From an uncultured Sulfolobales archaeon (lineage in GTDB: Archaea; Thermoproteota; Thermoprotei_A; Sulfolobales; NBVN01), in contig CALEDH010000007.1 in the NCBI GenBank assembly GCA_937949785.1, positions 1 to 64,000 of the forward strand: DNA of 64,000 nt. The letters are read 5' to 3'. The notes below the pieces were generated by a model, which was not told the origin of the DNA, made no database searches, and saw nothing but the letters and a program-made list of their open reading frames with translations. Position 1 is the first letter of the stretch; each line of letters opens with the position of its first letter. Of this stretch, positions 17,499 to 26,605 are shown piece after piece. The position numbers and the translations under genes were made by a program.

Positions 17499-17591
17499 TT
17501 AAGCATATTTAACTATGCCCAACACTATTAGTGATATTGCAGCAATTACCTCAACCATAGCAACCAACGTAATTATCCATTTCATACCCAT
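17499..17591 (-). CDS. Predicted 30-residue single-helix membrane protein
   Basis: Minus-strand ATG at 17589-17591 opens a 30-codon frame: a short basic start (MGMKW), then one continuous hydrophobic helix (IITLVAMVEVIAAISLIVLG) and KYA before TAA. A GGGTGAT ribosome-binding sequence lies five bases upstream. A strongly AT-rich TATA region (about 17625-17655, with atatataa and gtttaaaag) is placed for a promoter. It sits alone between the PhoU-like gene and the por operon. Short one-helix proteins of this kind are often subunits of membrane complexes, but none is recognised. Confidence 0.45.
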   Translation of the reverse strand: MGMKWIITLVAMVEVIAAISLIVLGIVKYA

Positions 17592-17703
17592 CCTATCACC
17601 CGATAATATTTTTAGCAGTATAACTTTTAAACTTATATATATTTATATATATTTGATACGTTTGAAAACTTATAGAAACATACTATATACTAAAGCTAAG
17701 CCA

Positions 17704-18714
17704 TCATAGCGGTGTGTAAAGACTTACTAATAAGTTTACTAGTACCTCAGCTATGTCAGCAATGATCCCATATATCCTGATGACGTGGTATGCTACTAAC
17801 TCATAACCCTTCTCGTAAATAGTCTTACTTAGGTTCTCCCGTACCACCCTCTTCCTCTCAATAACATGTATTAGAGTGCTTAACGTTAGTAATGTATTAC
17901 TACTATCGTATCCCTCAGTTGTGATTCTCTCCACTACCTCGGACAACTTCTTATAAACGTTATTAAATTCTTGAAGGTAGGTCAACACCTTCATAGCATC
18001 TGAGAATCCGTTAGATGCTTCCTTCACTAGTAATACTAAGTGGTCTGACAGCCTCTCAAGAAGTGTTGAGATAATCGCTGCTGATATTACGTATTTAACC
18101 CTCCCCATATTTGTGAGGGGTTTCTCAACTAATCTATATGCAGCTCTCTCCACCTCAAGTTGAGCTCTATCAACCTCGTCGTCAAGCTCATTTATTGATT
18201 CATAGTAGTCACTTAATGTTTTATAACCCCCTTCAAAAGCCTCTATGGTATACTTAAAAACTGTGGTCACTGAGTTAAACTCGCGTTTAAGCGCTTCAAG
18301 GATGTCCTCAACCTTACCCACCTCCCCGATAACTATGTAGTTCTCCCCCTCATCAATGACGTCGTAGTCTGGCGTATAACGTAGTACTGATAGTATAAAC
18401 CTCCTTAGCGGTAGGTTTACCTTCTTATGGGAGGTAAGCTTAACACGTTCATAACCTACAATGTAGAAGGATATGAGAAGATATCTCAACTCATCCTCCG
18501 GTAGGGATGTGATATCAAGTACCGCACTCCTCCCCGCCCCACCCTCTTCCCCAAGGTCGATGCAGAGGAATTCCTTAGCATACCTTAAAATTACCTTAGA
18601 ACCCTTCGTAAGCCCGTTAACTTCACACCACTCCTTAGGTACGTAAATAGCTAGGGAACTACCAACCCTTTGAAGCGTACGTAGTTCAGACCTCACATCA
18701 CTCATAGGCTTCAA
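17704..18714 (-). CDS. AbrB-PhoU phosphate-signalling regulator
   Basis: A 336-residue protein. Residues 10-55 form an AbrB/SpoVT swapped-hairpin domain (LQRVGSSLAIYVPKEWC, GLTKGSKVIL), a DNA-binding fold. From about residue 120 two PhoU-type helical repeats follow (for example DELDDEVDRAQLEVERAAYRL-like acidic helices). Archaeal AbrB-PhoU proteins are taken to regulate phosphate uptake, but no pst genes are nearby. The upstream region 18715-18780 is AT-rich (aatttaaatatatatac) and probably holds its promoter. The start could also be the internal Met at residue 4. Confidence 0.87.
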   Translation of the reverse strand: MKPMSDVRSELRTLQRVGSSLAIYVPKEWCEVNGLTKGSKVILRYAKEFLCIDLGEEGGAGRSAVLDITSLPEDELRYLLISFYIVGYERVKLTSHKKVNLPLRRFILSVLRYTPDYDVIDEGENYIVIGEVGKVEDILEALKREFNSVTTVFKYTIEAFEGGYKTLSDYYESINELDDEVDRAQLEVERAAYRLVEKPLTNMGRVKYVISAAIISTLLERLSDHLVLLVKEASNGFSDAMKVLTYLQEFNNVYKKLSEVVERITTEGYDSSNTLLTLSTLIHVIERKRVVRENLSKTIYEKGYELVAYHVIRIYGIIADIAEVLVNLLVSLYTPL

Positions 18715-18895
18715 CCTATATAACTAGTAAATATGTAGAATTTAAATATATATACTAGTATATTTAAGCTGCTAAGTCCACAGCCCACTAAAACGATGTG
18801 AGTAAGGACCTAACACCGTAAATGAACCTCCTAATAGTGTAGGGTAAGTTTTGTTGGAGACTACTTCACCTAATTTAAAAGCTAGGTATATTAAT

Positions 18896-18909
18896 CGCTT
18901 TATACATAA
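18896..18909 (+). promoter_or_regulatory. TATA-like element supporting a downstream start of the aldo-keto reductase
   Basis: The sequence ctttatacata is centred about 24-26 bases before the ATG at 18926, the spacing for a leaderless transcript. It lies inside the longer open frame that begins with TTG at 18851, and so argues for the shorter protein. Confidence 0.4.
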
Positions 18910-18925
18910 GGTCTATGGTTGTAGT

Positions 18926-19747
18926 ATGCCTTTATTTCCTGTAGACTTAATGGATAGGAAACCTATCGGTAAGTCAAATGAGTTCGTATCAGCCATAGGT
19001 GTTGGTACGTGGGGGATCCGTAATTACTTAGATGCTGAGAAAGCTTTAAGACATGCGTTAAGCATAGGCCTCACGTTAATAGATACTGCTGAGATTTACG
19101 GTTCGGGGAGGGCTGAAGAACTTGTAGGTAGGGTTGTTAAGGACTTCAGCAGGGATGTGTTCATAACTACGAAGCTACCGCCAGAACGTTTTAGAGATAG
19201 GGATGAGGCTGTAAGTGCGGCTAGGGCCAGCCTCCGTAGGATGGGGTTAAGGACTGCTGACCTAATACTCATTCATTGGCCCCATAAATCAGTGCCGATT
19301 AGCAGGCAGGTTAAGTCTTTAGAGGTTTTAGCCGACTTAGGTCTTTGTAGGTATATCGGTGTTTCAAACTTTAATGCTGATGAGTTAGTGGAGGCGTTAG
19401 AATCTACTAGTAAGTATGAATTAGTAGTTAATCAAGTTAAGTACAGCGTCTATGATAGACATGTGGAGAGGGACCTACTACCACTATGTATACGTGAAGG
19501 TATAACCATACAAGCATATACCCCGCTTGAAGGCGGTGCAGTGGCCGCTGATAAGACCCTAACAGACATAGGCTCTAAGTATGGGAAGACCGCGGTTCAG
19601 GTAGCCCTCAACTTCCTAATATCAAGACCCTCCGTAGTAGCAATACCTAAGTCTGAGAGGTCTGAGAGGATAGGTGAGTTTAAAGGCGCCCTAGGCTGGA
19701 GATTAAACGATAGAGATATAGACGTCATAGAGAGGGTTTCTAGGTGA
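18926..19747 (+). CDS. Aldo/keto reductase
   Basis: An NAD(P)H-dependent oxidoreductase of the aldo/keto reductase superfamily. The catalytic tetrad is in place: Asp in LIDTAEIYG, Tyr in the same motif, Lys in VFITTKLP and His in LILIHWPH. The C-terminal cofactor-binding segment VVAIPKSERSERI is present. The open frame reaches TTG at 18851 (298 residues), but ATG at 18926 gives about 273 residues, the usual family length, begins just before the first conserved strand and is matched by a TATA box. The substrate is unknown. The UxaA-like gene follows five bases after the stop. Confidence 0.85.
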   Translation: MPLFPVDLMDRKPIGKSNEFVSAIGVGTWGIRNYLDAEKALRHALSIGLTLIDTAEIYGSGRAEELVGRVVKDFSRDVFITTKLPPERFRDRDEAVSAARASLRRMGLRTADLILIHWPHKSVPISRQVKSLEVLADLGLCRYIGVSNFNADELVEALESTSKYELVVNQVKYSVYDRHVERDLLPLCIREGITIQAYTPLEGGAVAADKTLTDIGSKYGKTAVQVALNFLISRPSVVAIPKSERSERIGEFKGALGWRLNDRDIDVIERVSR

Positions 19748-19752
19748 TGTAG

Positions 19753-20067
19753 TTGAGGAAGGTAATAGTCTTAAACCCTAATGACAACGTAGCCGTGGCC
19801 CTAACAGACCTGAAGGCTGAAGAACTAGTTGAAATCCCTATAGGGAAGGAAGTAATTAAGGTAAGAGCTATTGGTGAGATCCCCTCCGGCCATAAAATAG
19901 CTATTAAGGAGATCGCCGAAGGCGAGCCAATCATCAAGTATGGGGAGGTAATAGGTGTTGCAACCAAGCACATAGGTGTGGGGGAACACGTACACGTACA
20001 TAATGTAAGTGGTCTGAGGGGGAGGTCAACACCTAACCCTGTAATGGTTGAAAACCCTCCTACCTAA
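19753..20067 (+). CDS. UxaA-type SAF-domain protein (altronate dehydratase small subunit family)
   Basis: A 104-residue protein of the UxaA/SAF family, recognised by GKEVIKVRAIGEIPSGHKIAI, then KYGEVIGVATKHIGVGEHVHVHN. In altronate, galactarate and sulfolactate lyases this domain is the small subunit or N-terminal domain that works with a large catalytic subunit. No large subunit is in this window, so it is an orphan here. It is probably cotranscribed with the aldo/keto reductase. TTG start at 19753. Confidence 0.85.
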   Translation: MRKVIVLNPNDNVAVALTDLKAEELVEIPIGKEVIKVRAIGEIPSGHKIAIKEIAEGEPIIKYGEVIGVATKHIGVGEHVHVHNVSGLRGRSTPNPVMVENPPT

Positions 20068-20247
20068 CCCTACTAATAGATATTGTTTGAGGGGAAGTAA
20101 AGTACGTTAAAATCGAGTTATGACTTCACCCACCTCGAAAGCCTTATGACGTGAGGGGGGTCTGGCAGGAGTTTACGTTCAGTTGGAGCAGGTCTTAAAT
20201 ATTTGAGAAGTCTATGATTTTTAGTACTGATTATTACTTAAGTAGTG

Positions 20248-20862
20248 TTAAATACTAAATAACTCCTTAACCCCGCTTACCAACATCTCAACAGCGAATG
20301 ATGCGATTACTAGCGACATAAACCTACCTAACCCGTTTACGAACGTGGGGCCGACTAACCTCACTATCTGTGATGATAGCTGTAATGTGATGTAAACGGC
20401 TATGAATGCTATATACGCTGATATTAACGTATTTACCACCCCGTAAATGCTTGTAGACACTATGAGTAAGGTCATCGTGCCGGGCCCTACTATCAGCGGA
20501 GTTGCTAGTGGGACTATGATGTACTCCCCAACCTCTATCTTCGACGGTTTATGGCCGGTTATTAAGGTGTCTAAAGCAACTGCCATTAACACCACCCCAC
20601 CAGCGATTTTAAGAGATGTAGTGCTTATGCCAAATAATCTCAGTATGTAATTACCGCATAGGGTGAAGACTGTAAGTAGTACGAATATAGCTATTGAGGT
20701 CTTATTAGTAACGCTTCTTACATTGCTAGTATCAATTGATTCTAAGATCCGCATAAATTGAGGTAATGCAGCTATCGGATCCATGATCGCGTAGAGCTGT
20801 ACTGAAAGTCCTAACATAATACCTAAGTCAAACAAAGTATGACCACCTACATCATTAACCAT
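20248..20862 (-). CDS. MarC family membrane protein
   Basis: A 204-residue integral membrane protein of the MarC/UPF0056 family with six helices. Landmarks are MDPIAALPQF in the first helix region, and PLATPLIVGPGTMT in the middle of the protein, both diagnostic. The link of MarC to antibiotic resistance in bacteria has been withdrawn, and its substrate is unknown. ATG start at 20860-20862. The 180-base gap on its downstream side holds no recognisable gene. Confidence 0.88.
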   Translation of the reverse strand: MVNDVGGHTLFDLGIMLGLSVQLYAIMDPIAALPQFMRILESIDTSNVRSVTNKTSIAIFVLLTVFTLCGNYILRLFGISTTSLKIAGGVVLMAVALDTLITGHKPSKIEVGEYIIVPLATPLIVGPGTMTLLIVSTSIYGVVNTLISAYIAFIAVYITLQLSSQIVRLVGPTFVNGLGRFMSLVIASFAVEMLVSGVKELFSI

Positions 20863-20896
20863 TCACCTTTAATTACTGATAATGTCTACAGGCATA

Positions 20897-21772
20897 TCAC
20901 TTCTTGAAGGTAACTTTAAACCCGGAGTGGATCTTATGGAGGTTATCCTTAAACGTATCGCTTATTATTTTCTCAGCCTTAAACCCTGTGCAGTGCCCGA
21001 CGTAGACCTGCTCAACACCTAATTCCATCAACGCGTTCGCTGCCTCCACGACGTCGTTATCATCATACCTCAACATGTGGAAACCCCCTACAACAGCGTA
21101 TACGTTTTCCTTAAGCATTTCTGACGCATGTCTAACTATGTTTGATATCCCGCTATGACTACACCCGCTGATAATTATTAAGCCTAGGCCGTCAACCTTA
21201 ACGGCTATGCCCGTATCATCAGGTAGGTCGTCAGGGACTAACTCACCGTCATCAAGTACAGTGTAGAAATTACTTTTATATCTCGATAAGTCGTAGTAAT
21301 TCCCTACCTCCCCTAAGTAGTGTGTTGAAGTTGCTACCTGCATAGAACTCTTAGTTAGTATTAAGTTAGCGTTAAACTTGGTGAAGATATTGTTGGTGTA
21401 AGGCATGCCCTTATCAAATTCCTGCCTACTCTCATCTAAGACAATAGATGGTTTGAATATCCAAGGATGTGCTATAATAGTTAACCGTTTATTGACGTCC
21501 TTCAAAGCCTTCATCAAGTATTTAAGACCGCCTGTATGGTCGTAATGCCTATGACTTAACACCACCGCCTTCACACCGCTTAAGTCAATACCTAATGACG
21601 TAGCGTTGTACTTTAATATGTGATTACTCGGACCTACATCAAGTAGTAAGTTCTCCAGCGCTGTGTCGGAGTAAATCTTTAGAAGTATTGAGAGGCCGTG
21701 CGATGATAGGAGCTTCGTAAACCCTGAATAATCATCGTTTAAAACAATTACGTCAACCCTATATACTCCCAT
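20897..21772 (-). CDS. Metallo-beta-lactamase fold hydrolase, dihydropterin-synthase-like
   Basis: A 291-residue metallo-beta-lactamase-fold protein. The metal-binding motif is SHRHYDHTGG, followed by GCSHSGISN and a late HCTG. Its overall shape matches the archaeal group (MJ0301-like) annotated as 7,8-dihydropterin-6-methyl-4-(beta-D-ribofuranosyl)-aminobenzene-5-phosphate synthase, which is linked to modified-folate biosynthesis. That reaction cannot be read from sequence alone. It lies 34 bases before marC on the same strand and may share its transcript. Confidence 0.82.
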   Translation of the reverse strand: MGVYRVDVIVLNDDYSGFTKLLSSHGLSILLKIYSDTALENLLLDVGPSNHILKYNATSLGIDLSGVKAVVLSHRHYDHTGGLKYLMKALKDVNKRLTIIAHPWIFKPSIVLDESRQEFDKGMPYTNNIFTKFNANLILTKSSMQVATSTHYLGEVGNYYDLSRYKSNFYTVLDDGELVPDDLPDDTGIAVKVDGLGLIIISGCSHSGISNIVRHASEMLKENVYAVVGGFHMLRYDDNDVVEAANALMELGVEQVYVGHCTGFKAEKIISDTFKDNLHKIHSGFKVTFKK

Positions 21773-21862
21773 ATAACATCTCGACTAACTGTTAATGGAA
21801 ATTAAAAAGCTTTCATCAATTAAGCTTAATAATTTTAACGATGACTATTAGATTGTGGGATT

Positions 21863-22906
21863 ATGACTGAATACGTAAGGATATTACCAGACGATTTAAG
21901 AAGGTTCACAGCAACCTGCTTTATAAGGTATGGAGTACCCTCAGAGGATGCTGAGTTAATAGCCGACCACTTAGTACTAGCTAATTTAAGGGGGGTCGAC
22001 TCCCACGGCGTTATTAGGATTCCCTACTACACTGAAGGTATTAGGAAGGGGTATGTTAGGGGGAGGGGGGAGGTTAAAGTCGTTAAGGAAACTGATACCA
22101 TGGCATTAGTTGACGGTGATAACTACTTAGGGATACCGGTCGCCACTAAAGCAACCGACTTAGCTATAAGTAAGGCTAAGTCAGCTGGCGTAGCTGCTGT
22201 TGGTGCTAGGAATTTAGGTCATGTAGGTATGCTCGCATATTATACGTTGAGGTTTGCGAGGAACGGTCTAGTAGGTATGGTATCTGTTAACGCGCCAGCA
22301 CGTGTAGCTCCGTGGGGAGGTTCTCAAGCATTATTTGGGACGAACCCCATTAGCTTCTCCTTCCCTACAAGTAGTAAGCCTATAGTAGTTGATATGGCTA
22401 CAAGCGCTATAGCAGCTTTTAAGATAAGGCTTGCAGCCCTGAAGGGGGAGAGAATACCTGAGGGAATAGCATTGACTAAGGATGGGAGGCCGACGACAGA
22501 CCCTAAGGAAGCGTATGATGGGATACTACTCCCCTTCGGAACCTATAAGGGATACGCTATATCGTTAGTCGTCGAGATACTTTCAGCAGTAATTTCAGGA
22601 GGTACTCTAAGTAAGTACGTGTTTAACCACCCATCAACCCAAGGCGGATTCTTCGCACTTGCTTTAAACCCGTCAATACTTAGAGACTACAGCGAGTTCT
22701 TAAGAGATGTAGATACCTTAGTAAACTTAATAAAGACATGCCCACCAGCACAAGGCTTCGATGAAGTCCTAGTACCAGGAGATCCTGAGGACAGACATTA
22801 CGAAGATAGGGTTAAGAACGGAGTCCCCATAGACTTAAGCACGTGGAAATTACTTGTGGAAGTAGCTAAGGACTTAGACGTAGAATTACCGAAAATTATA
22901 GGTTAG
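21863..22906 (+). CDS. Malate/L-lactate dehydrogenase family oxidoreductase (Ldh2 type)
   Basis: A 347-residue NAD(P)-dependent 2-hydroxyacid dehydrogenase of the Ldh2/ComC/YlbC family, which is unrelated to Rossmann lactate dehydrogenases. The catalytic motif RGVDSHGV and the cofactor segment FGTNPISFSFPT, VDMATSAIA and GTYKGYAISLVVEIL are all present, and the length is standard. Substrates in the family include malate, sulfolactate, ureidoglycolate and 2,3-diketogulonate. It stands alone, divergent from the metallo-beta-lactamase gene, with a T-rich sequence (aaaattttt) about 15 bases after the stop as a possible terminator. Confidence 0.9.
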   Translation: MTEYVRILPDDLRRFTATCFIRYGVPSEDAELIADHLVLANLRGVDSHGVIRIPYYTEGIRKGYVRGRGEVKVVKETDTMALVDGDNYLGIPVATKATDLAISKAKSAGVAAVGARNLGHVGMLAYYTLRFARNGLVGMVSVNAPARVAPWGGSQALFGTNPISFSFPTSSKPIVVDMATSAIAAFKIRLAALKGERIPEGIALTKDGRPTTDPKEAYDGILLPFGTYKGYAISLVVEILSAVISGGTLSKYVFNHPSTQGGFFALALNPSILRDYSEFLRDVDTLVNLIKTCPPAQGFDEVLVPGDPEDRHYEDRVKNGVPIDLSTWKLLVEVAKDLDVELPKIIG

Positions 22907-23123
22907 TAGGTTAGGTAGTTCAAAATTTTTACCCAACCTACTAAGTTATACACCAATCTCAACGGCTTCACAAGATGTTAAGTAAGTTTTAAAAAGTTAA
23001 GATAGTAGGTAAAGTTGTTTACAAGGTAATGTCGGTTTTAACTATAATTTATTTACGAAATCGACTTTACACCATAAAGATTTTAAGTAGGTAACTACTA
23101 TATTACTTCTAAGGTGGTATTAG

Positions 23124-24602
23124 TTGGCTACTAGCTTCGGTCTTAAGGAAGTAGAGGTCGTAGATGAGTTACCTACACCTGAAGATGCTTTCAGAATACC
23201 TAAGATGGGTTTTAAGGAGATCACCTTCAAGGTCTTAGGTCCTAGTATAATCGCTGTAGGTGTTGCGATAGGTGGTGGGGAGTGGTTATTAGGTCCTGCA
23301 ACTGCGGTGCGCTACGGCTTAGGGATGGCGTGGATAGTTTTAGTATCTTCTCTACTGCAAACAATATATAACGTATGCTTAGTTAGGGTCACAGTATACT
23401 GCGGAGAACCGCCGATAGTATACCTTAGGAGGGTCCCTCCAGGCCCTAAGTTCTGGTCGGTCTTCCTACCACTTATGATTATTGGCTGGGGTGCTTGGGG
23501 GTTAGCTGGAATAGCTGGTTCTGGAGCTACTGCATTAGGTTCAATATTGCTTGGCAGGCTACCGACCGCTGCTGATGCTGACCTCGTCAGATTACTAACC
23601 CTGATCATCATAGCGTTATGCGTTACCATGGTTTCAATCGGTTCGAAGATTGAGAGGACTTTAGAAATACTTAATTGGTTCTTCGCCCTATTTATACTGC
23701 TAACACTTCTGTTAATTGTTGCCCCACTAACGGTGAGGCCGTCTATAGTTTACGAAGCGTTTGTAGGCACCTTCAACTTCGGTTACATACCTCCAGGAGC
23801 TGATATGAGTTTAATAACTGCTTGGTGGGCTTATACAGCTTTAGCTGCAGGGCTTAACTTCATCTTCATGAATTGGTATAGGGATAAGGGCTACGGTATG
23901 GGTTCTGTAGTGGGTTACATACCAGCATTAATAGGTGGTAGGAAAGTATTCTTATCACCTGTCGGTAAGGTATTCAGATTAAGTGATGAGAATATCGGTA
24001 GGTTTAAGAGGTGGGTAAAGCTCCTTAAATACGATCAGTGGCTTATCTTCTTCCCCGGAGCTATTCTAGGGATGTACCTACCAGCATTAATAGCTGCCTC
24101 ACTCCTACCGAGGGGGCAGCAACTACCTCCGTGGGGTGTTGCAGCACACATAGCTAATGAATTCGCTGCTAGGGTGGGTAGTGCTTGGGGTTACTACTTA
24201 ATATGTTTAATAGGCTTTATAGTGCTGCTTAGTTCGGCGTTAGGTGCTTACGTAGACGCAGTACCTAGGAACTTAACAGACCTTCTATGGGGTTCAGAGA
24301 AGGTGAGGAGGTGGGCTGGCGGGGATGTGAGGAAGGTGTACTACGCCATACTCCTAACATACGTTATGTTTACTATATGGGCGCTCTACCAAGCCCAACC
24401 GCTAATCCTAGTAATCATAGCTGCTAATGCTGCTAACTTCGTGGGAATATTCGTAGTGCCTGCAGTAATCTACCTTACACATAAGTTACCACGTGAGTTA
24501 AGACCGGGGATGTGGGAGTACGTAGCGCTCATAATATTCTTAATGCTCTCAACGTACTTCTTCCTACTCTCACTACTAGGTCTGCTAGGAATTAAGATTT
24601 AA
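23124..24602 (+). CDS. Nramp-related transporter without the canonical metal motif
   Basis: A 492-residue protein with 11-12 membrane helices that belongs to the Nramp-like group. The first helix carries GPSIIAVGVAIGGGEWLLGP where true Nramp transporters have a DPGN metal-binding motif, and the MPH motif of helix 6 is also not seen (the region reads AGLNFIFMNWY). The substrate is therefore uncertain and may not be Mn or Fe. TTG start at 23124 follows an AAGGTGG ribosome-binding site. It is a single gene, flanked by the Ldh2-type gene upstream and a convergent phosphoesterase. Confidence 0.82.
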   Translation: MATSFGLKEVEVVDELPTPEDAFRIPKMGFKEITFKVLGPSIIAVGVAIGGGEWLLGPATAVRYGLGMAWIVLVSSLLQTIYNVCLVRVTVYCGEPPIVYLRRVPPGPKFWSVFLPLMIIGWGAWGLAGIAGSGATALGSILLGRLPTAADADLVRLLTLIIIALCVTMVSIGSKIERTLEILNWFFALFILLTLLLIVAPLTVRPSIVYEAFVGTFNFGYIPPGADMSLITAWWAYTALAAGLNFIFMNWYRDKGYGMGSVVGYIPALIGGRKVFLSPVGKVFRLSDENIGRFKRWVKLLKYDQWLIFFPGAILGMYLPALIAASLLPRGQQLPPWGVAAHIANEFAARVGSAWGYYLICLIGFIVLLSSALGAYVDAVPRNLTDLLWGSEKVRRWAGGDVRKVYYAILLTYVMFTIWALYQAQPLILVIIAANAANFVGIFVVPAVIYLTHKLPRELRPGMWEYVALIIFLMLSTYFFLLSLLGLLGIKI

Positions 24603-24630
24603 AAAATTAGGTTTTTCCAATCATCTTAGA

Positions 24631-25398
24631 TTACAGGGGTTTTAAAACACTCCCACTCATTAAGATATGCTCTAACCACCTAACATAGTCCGAGCTTAAC
24701 CCTAAAGACCTTAACTTCCTAATAGTTACATCAACATCGTACTTAACTCTATACCACCTCAACCCCTCAGAGTTTAAATCTACTGAGAGCGCAGATGCCC
24801 TCGGATCCCCATCTCTTGGCTGCCCAACACTTCCAGGATTTAATACCTTCAAACCGTTAACCCCGACATTCATCGGTATGTGTGTATGTCCTACGATAAC
24901 GTAATCAGCTTCGACTAAATTAGGCCTAACTGCAAACATGCTCGGTGTTAACGCTAACCTCATCTCATCTACCGGTAAGTCAGGTTTTAAATACCCATGT
25001 AAGTTATTCCTCGGAGAACCGTGGGTAGCGTAAACCCTCAACCCACCTAATACAGCCCTACGAACTTTCGGGAGGGTTTTAAGCCACCCAACCTGATCCT
25101 CCGTTAATAGCTTAAACGATATGTTAACCCTCGTATACTCGCTGAGCTCGTGGAGTTCAGGGGCACACCTACAATCAGTTTTAAACGCAACAGCGTAGTC
25201 GTGGTTCCCCATTAAGACCGTGTCAGGCTTCAGATCTCTAATTAAATCAACTACCACATGCGGTTCAGGCCCATAATCAACTAAATCCCCTAAAACCCAG
25301 AGGTAATCCCAACCACTAACACTACCTAACAAAGCTTTCAACGCATCAGCATTTCCATGTATGTCCGAAATAATTAATAGCTTCAGAGTGGCCACCAA
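24631..25398 (-). CDS. Calcineurin-type metallophosphoesterase
   Basis: A 255-residue metallophosphoesterase of the YfcE/MJ0936 type. The five metal-binding motifs are present in order: ISDIHGN, LGDLVDYG, GNHD, THGSP and VGHTHIP. These bind two metal ions and hydrolyse phosphodiesters; the natural substrate is unknown. The start is TTG at 25396-25398. A TATA-like ggttttaag lies about 22 bases upstream on the minus strand. It is divergent from nurA and convergent with the Nramp-like gene. Confidence 0.9.
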   Translation of the reverse strand: MVATLKLLIISDIHGNADALKALLGSVSGWDYLWVLGDLVDYGPEPHVVVDLIRDLKPDTVLMGNHDYAVAFKTDCRCAPELHELSEYTRVNISFKLLTEDQVGWLKTLPKVRRAVLGGLRVYATHGSPRNNLHGYLKPDLPVDEMRLALTPSMFAVRPNLVEADYVIVGHTHIPMNVGVNGLKVLNPGSVGQPRDGDPRASALSVDLNSEGLRWYRVKYDVDVTIRKLRSLGLSSDYVRWLEHILMSGSVLKPL

Positions 25399-25514
25399 GT
25401 TAGATCATTGCTTAAAACCTAAAAAGTATGTACTACCTTAACCGTAAGTACCTGCACTGAAATCGCTGACTGCTTAACACTTAATCGTTAGTGAACACTA
25501 CGTGTTTGCCCTAT

Positions 25515-25530
25515 AACCTTAAAATTTCAG
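25515..25530 (+). promoter_or_regulatory. Promoter of the nurA-herA-mre11-rad50 operon
   Basis: The block ccttaaaattt (about 25517-25527) ends some 22 bases before the GTG at 25550, which is the usual position of a TATA box for a leaderless transcript. Confidence 0.5.
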
Positions 25531-25549
25531 CTACGTTACCTAGAATTAG

Positions 25550-26605
25550 GTGTTTGTAATCCCAATACATGATTTATCGATAGATAATCTGTCTGCAGCC
25601 ATAAAAGATTTAACCAGTAACGTTGATTCGGTGAATACCCTACATAAGTACCTACGTAGAGTAGATGTTTACCTTCTTAAGACTTCGCAGTTAGTTGAGC
25701 CTCCAGACGTTGTTGCCAGTGACTCCAGTAGGGTGGCTAGGATGCTGTCCCTAGCAACAGTATATGTTATACAGGCAGCATCTTTAAAGGCCTCCTTAAG
25801 AAGTCCCTCAGCAAGTAGGTTAGTTGTTAAGCCCTTAGCCGGTTACTACATACCGACTTATGAGGAGGTTATCCCCCATGAATTACTTGGGCGTATACTA
25901 CAACTTGCTTCTAAGGCCTTAGAGGTGAGGGTTACGATTGAGAACGTAGAGGGTTGTAGTATTGCCCTATTTGACGGCTCACTCATATCGTTTTTATGGG
26001 GTTATGGTTTGAGGGAAATACCTAAGACCTTCTACCCACATAACTATAAGAGCATTAAAGACCTATGGTATGATATCTCCTCAGGTATTATCAAGATTTT
26101 AAAGTATGTTAGGCCTTTATTCATATCTAAAACGCCTATAAGGAGTTACTACATAGATAAGATCTTATCGGATAACATATCTAAGGACGTTAAGGATAAG
26201 GTGAATGACTTACTACTGATCAATGCCTTAAGGGGTAAGGGAGAACTGCCTAAAACCCCATACCTACTTGACCCAGTCTACGTTGAGTATGAGAAATTAC
26301 CGGAGCCGTTGAATAGGCTGAATGTAGATTTTCTAAAACCACTGCTACCTATAACGATAACTTACGTTAGTTTTAACCCGTCAACATATCCCTACCAAGT
26401 ATCGATTCCGGGGAGGTTAGAACCTGATGAATTAGTAGATCTGATAAGTACGATATATCCCTACTCATATAGCGGCTATCCGGACCCGCTTAAAGTAATT
26501 CATAGTAAGTGTAAGTTAACTAATGCTGAGTTTAGAGCGATATTGTATAAATTAGGTGTTTCCTCTATACCTACTGGGCGTGAATTACTGGGTGAGTTCT
26601 TATGA
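25550..26605 (+). CDS. nurA: NurA nuclease
   Basis: A 351-residue NurA-family nuclease, a 5-to-3 single- and double-strand exonuclease that acts in a complex with the HerA motor during DNA end resection. The fold is RNase H-like: the first acidic motif is ASDSSRV and a second is ALFDGS, where Asp residues coordinate the catalytic metal. It is first in a four-gene operon with the order nurA, herA, mre11, rad50, and its end overlaps herA in ATGA. GTG start at 25550. Confidence 0.9.
   Translation: MFVIPIHDLSIDNLSAAIKDLTSNVDSVNTLHKYLRRVDVYLLKTSQLVEPPDVVASDSSRVARMLSLATVYVIQAASLKASLRSPSASRLVVKPLAGYYIPTYEEVIPHELLGRILQLASKALEVRVTIENVEGCSIALFDGSLISFLWGYGLREIPKTFYPHNYKSIKDLWYDISSGIIKILKYVRPLFISKTPIRSYYIDKILSDNISKDVKDKVNDLLLINALRGKGELPKTPYLLDPVYVEYEKLPEPLNRLNVDFLKPLLPITITYVSFNPSTYPYQVSIPGRLEPDELVDLISTIYPYSYSGYPDPLKVIHSKCKLTNAEFRAILYKLGVSSIPTGRELLGEFL

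Noticed and set aside
17515-17709. Plus-strand open frame of 64 codons
   Set aside because: It is the antisense of the small membrane protein gene and the AT-rich promoter, with low-complexity Ile/Tyr repeats at its end.
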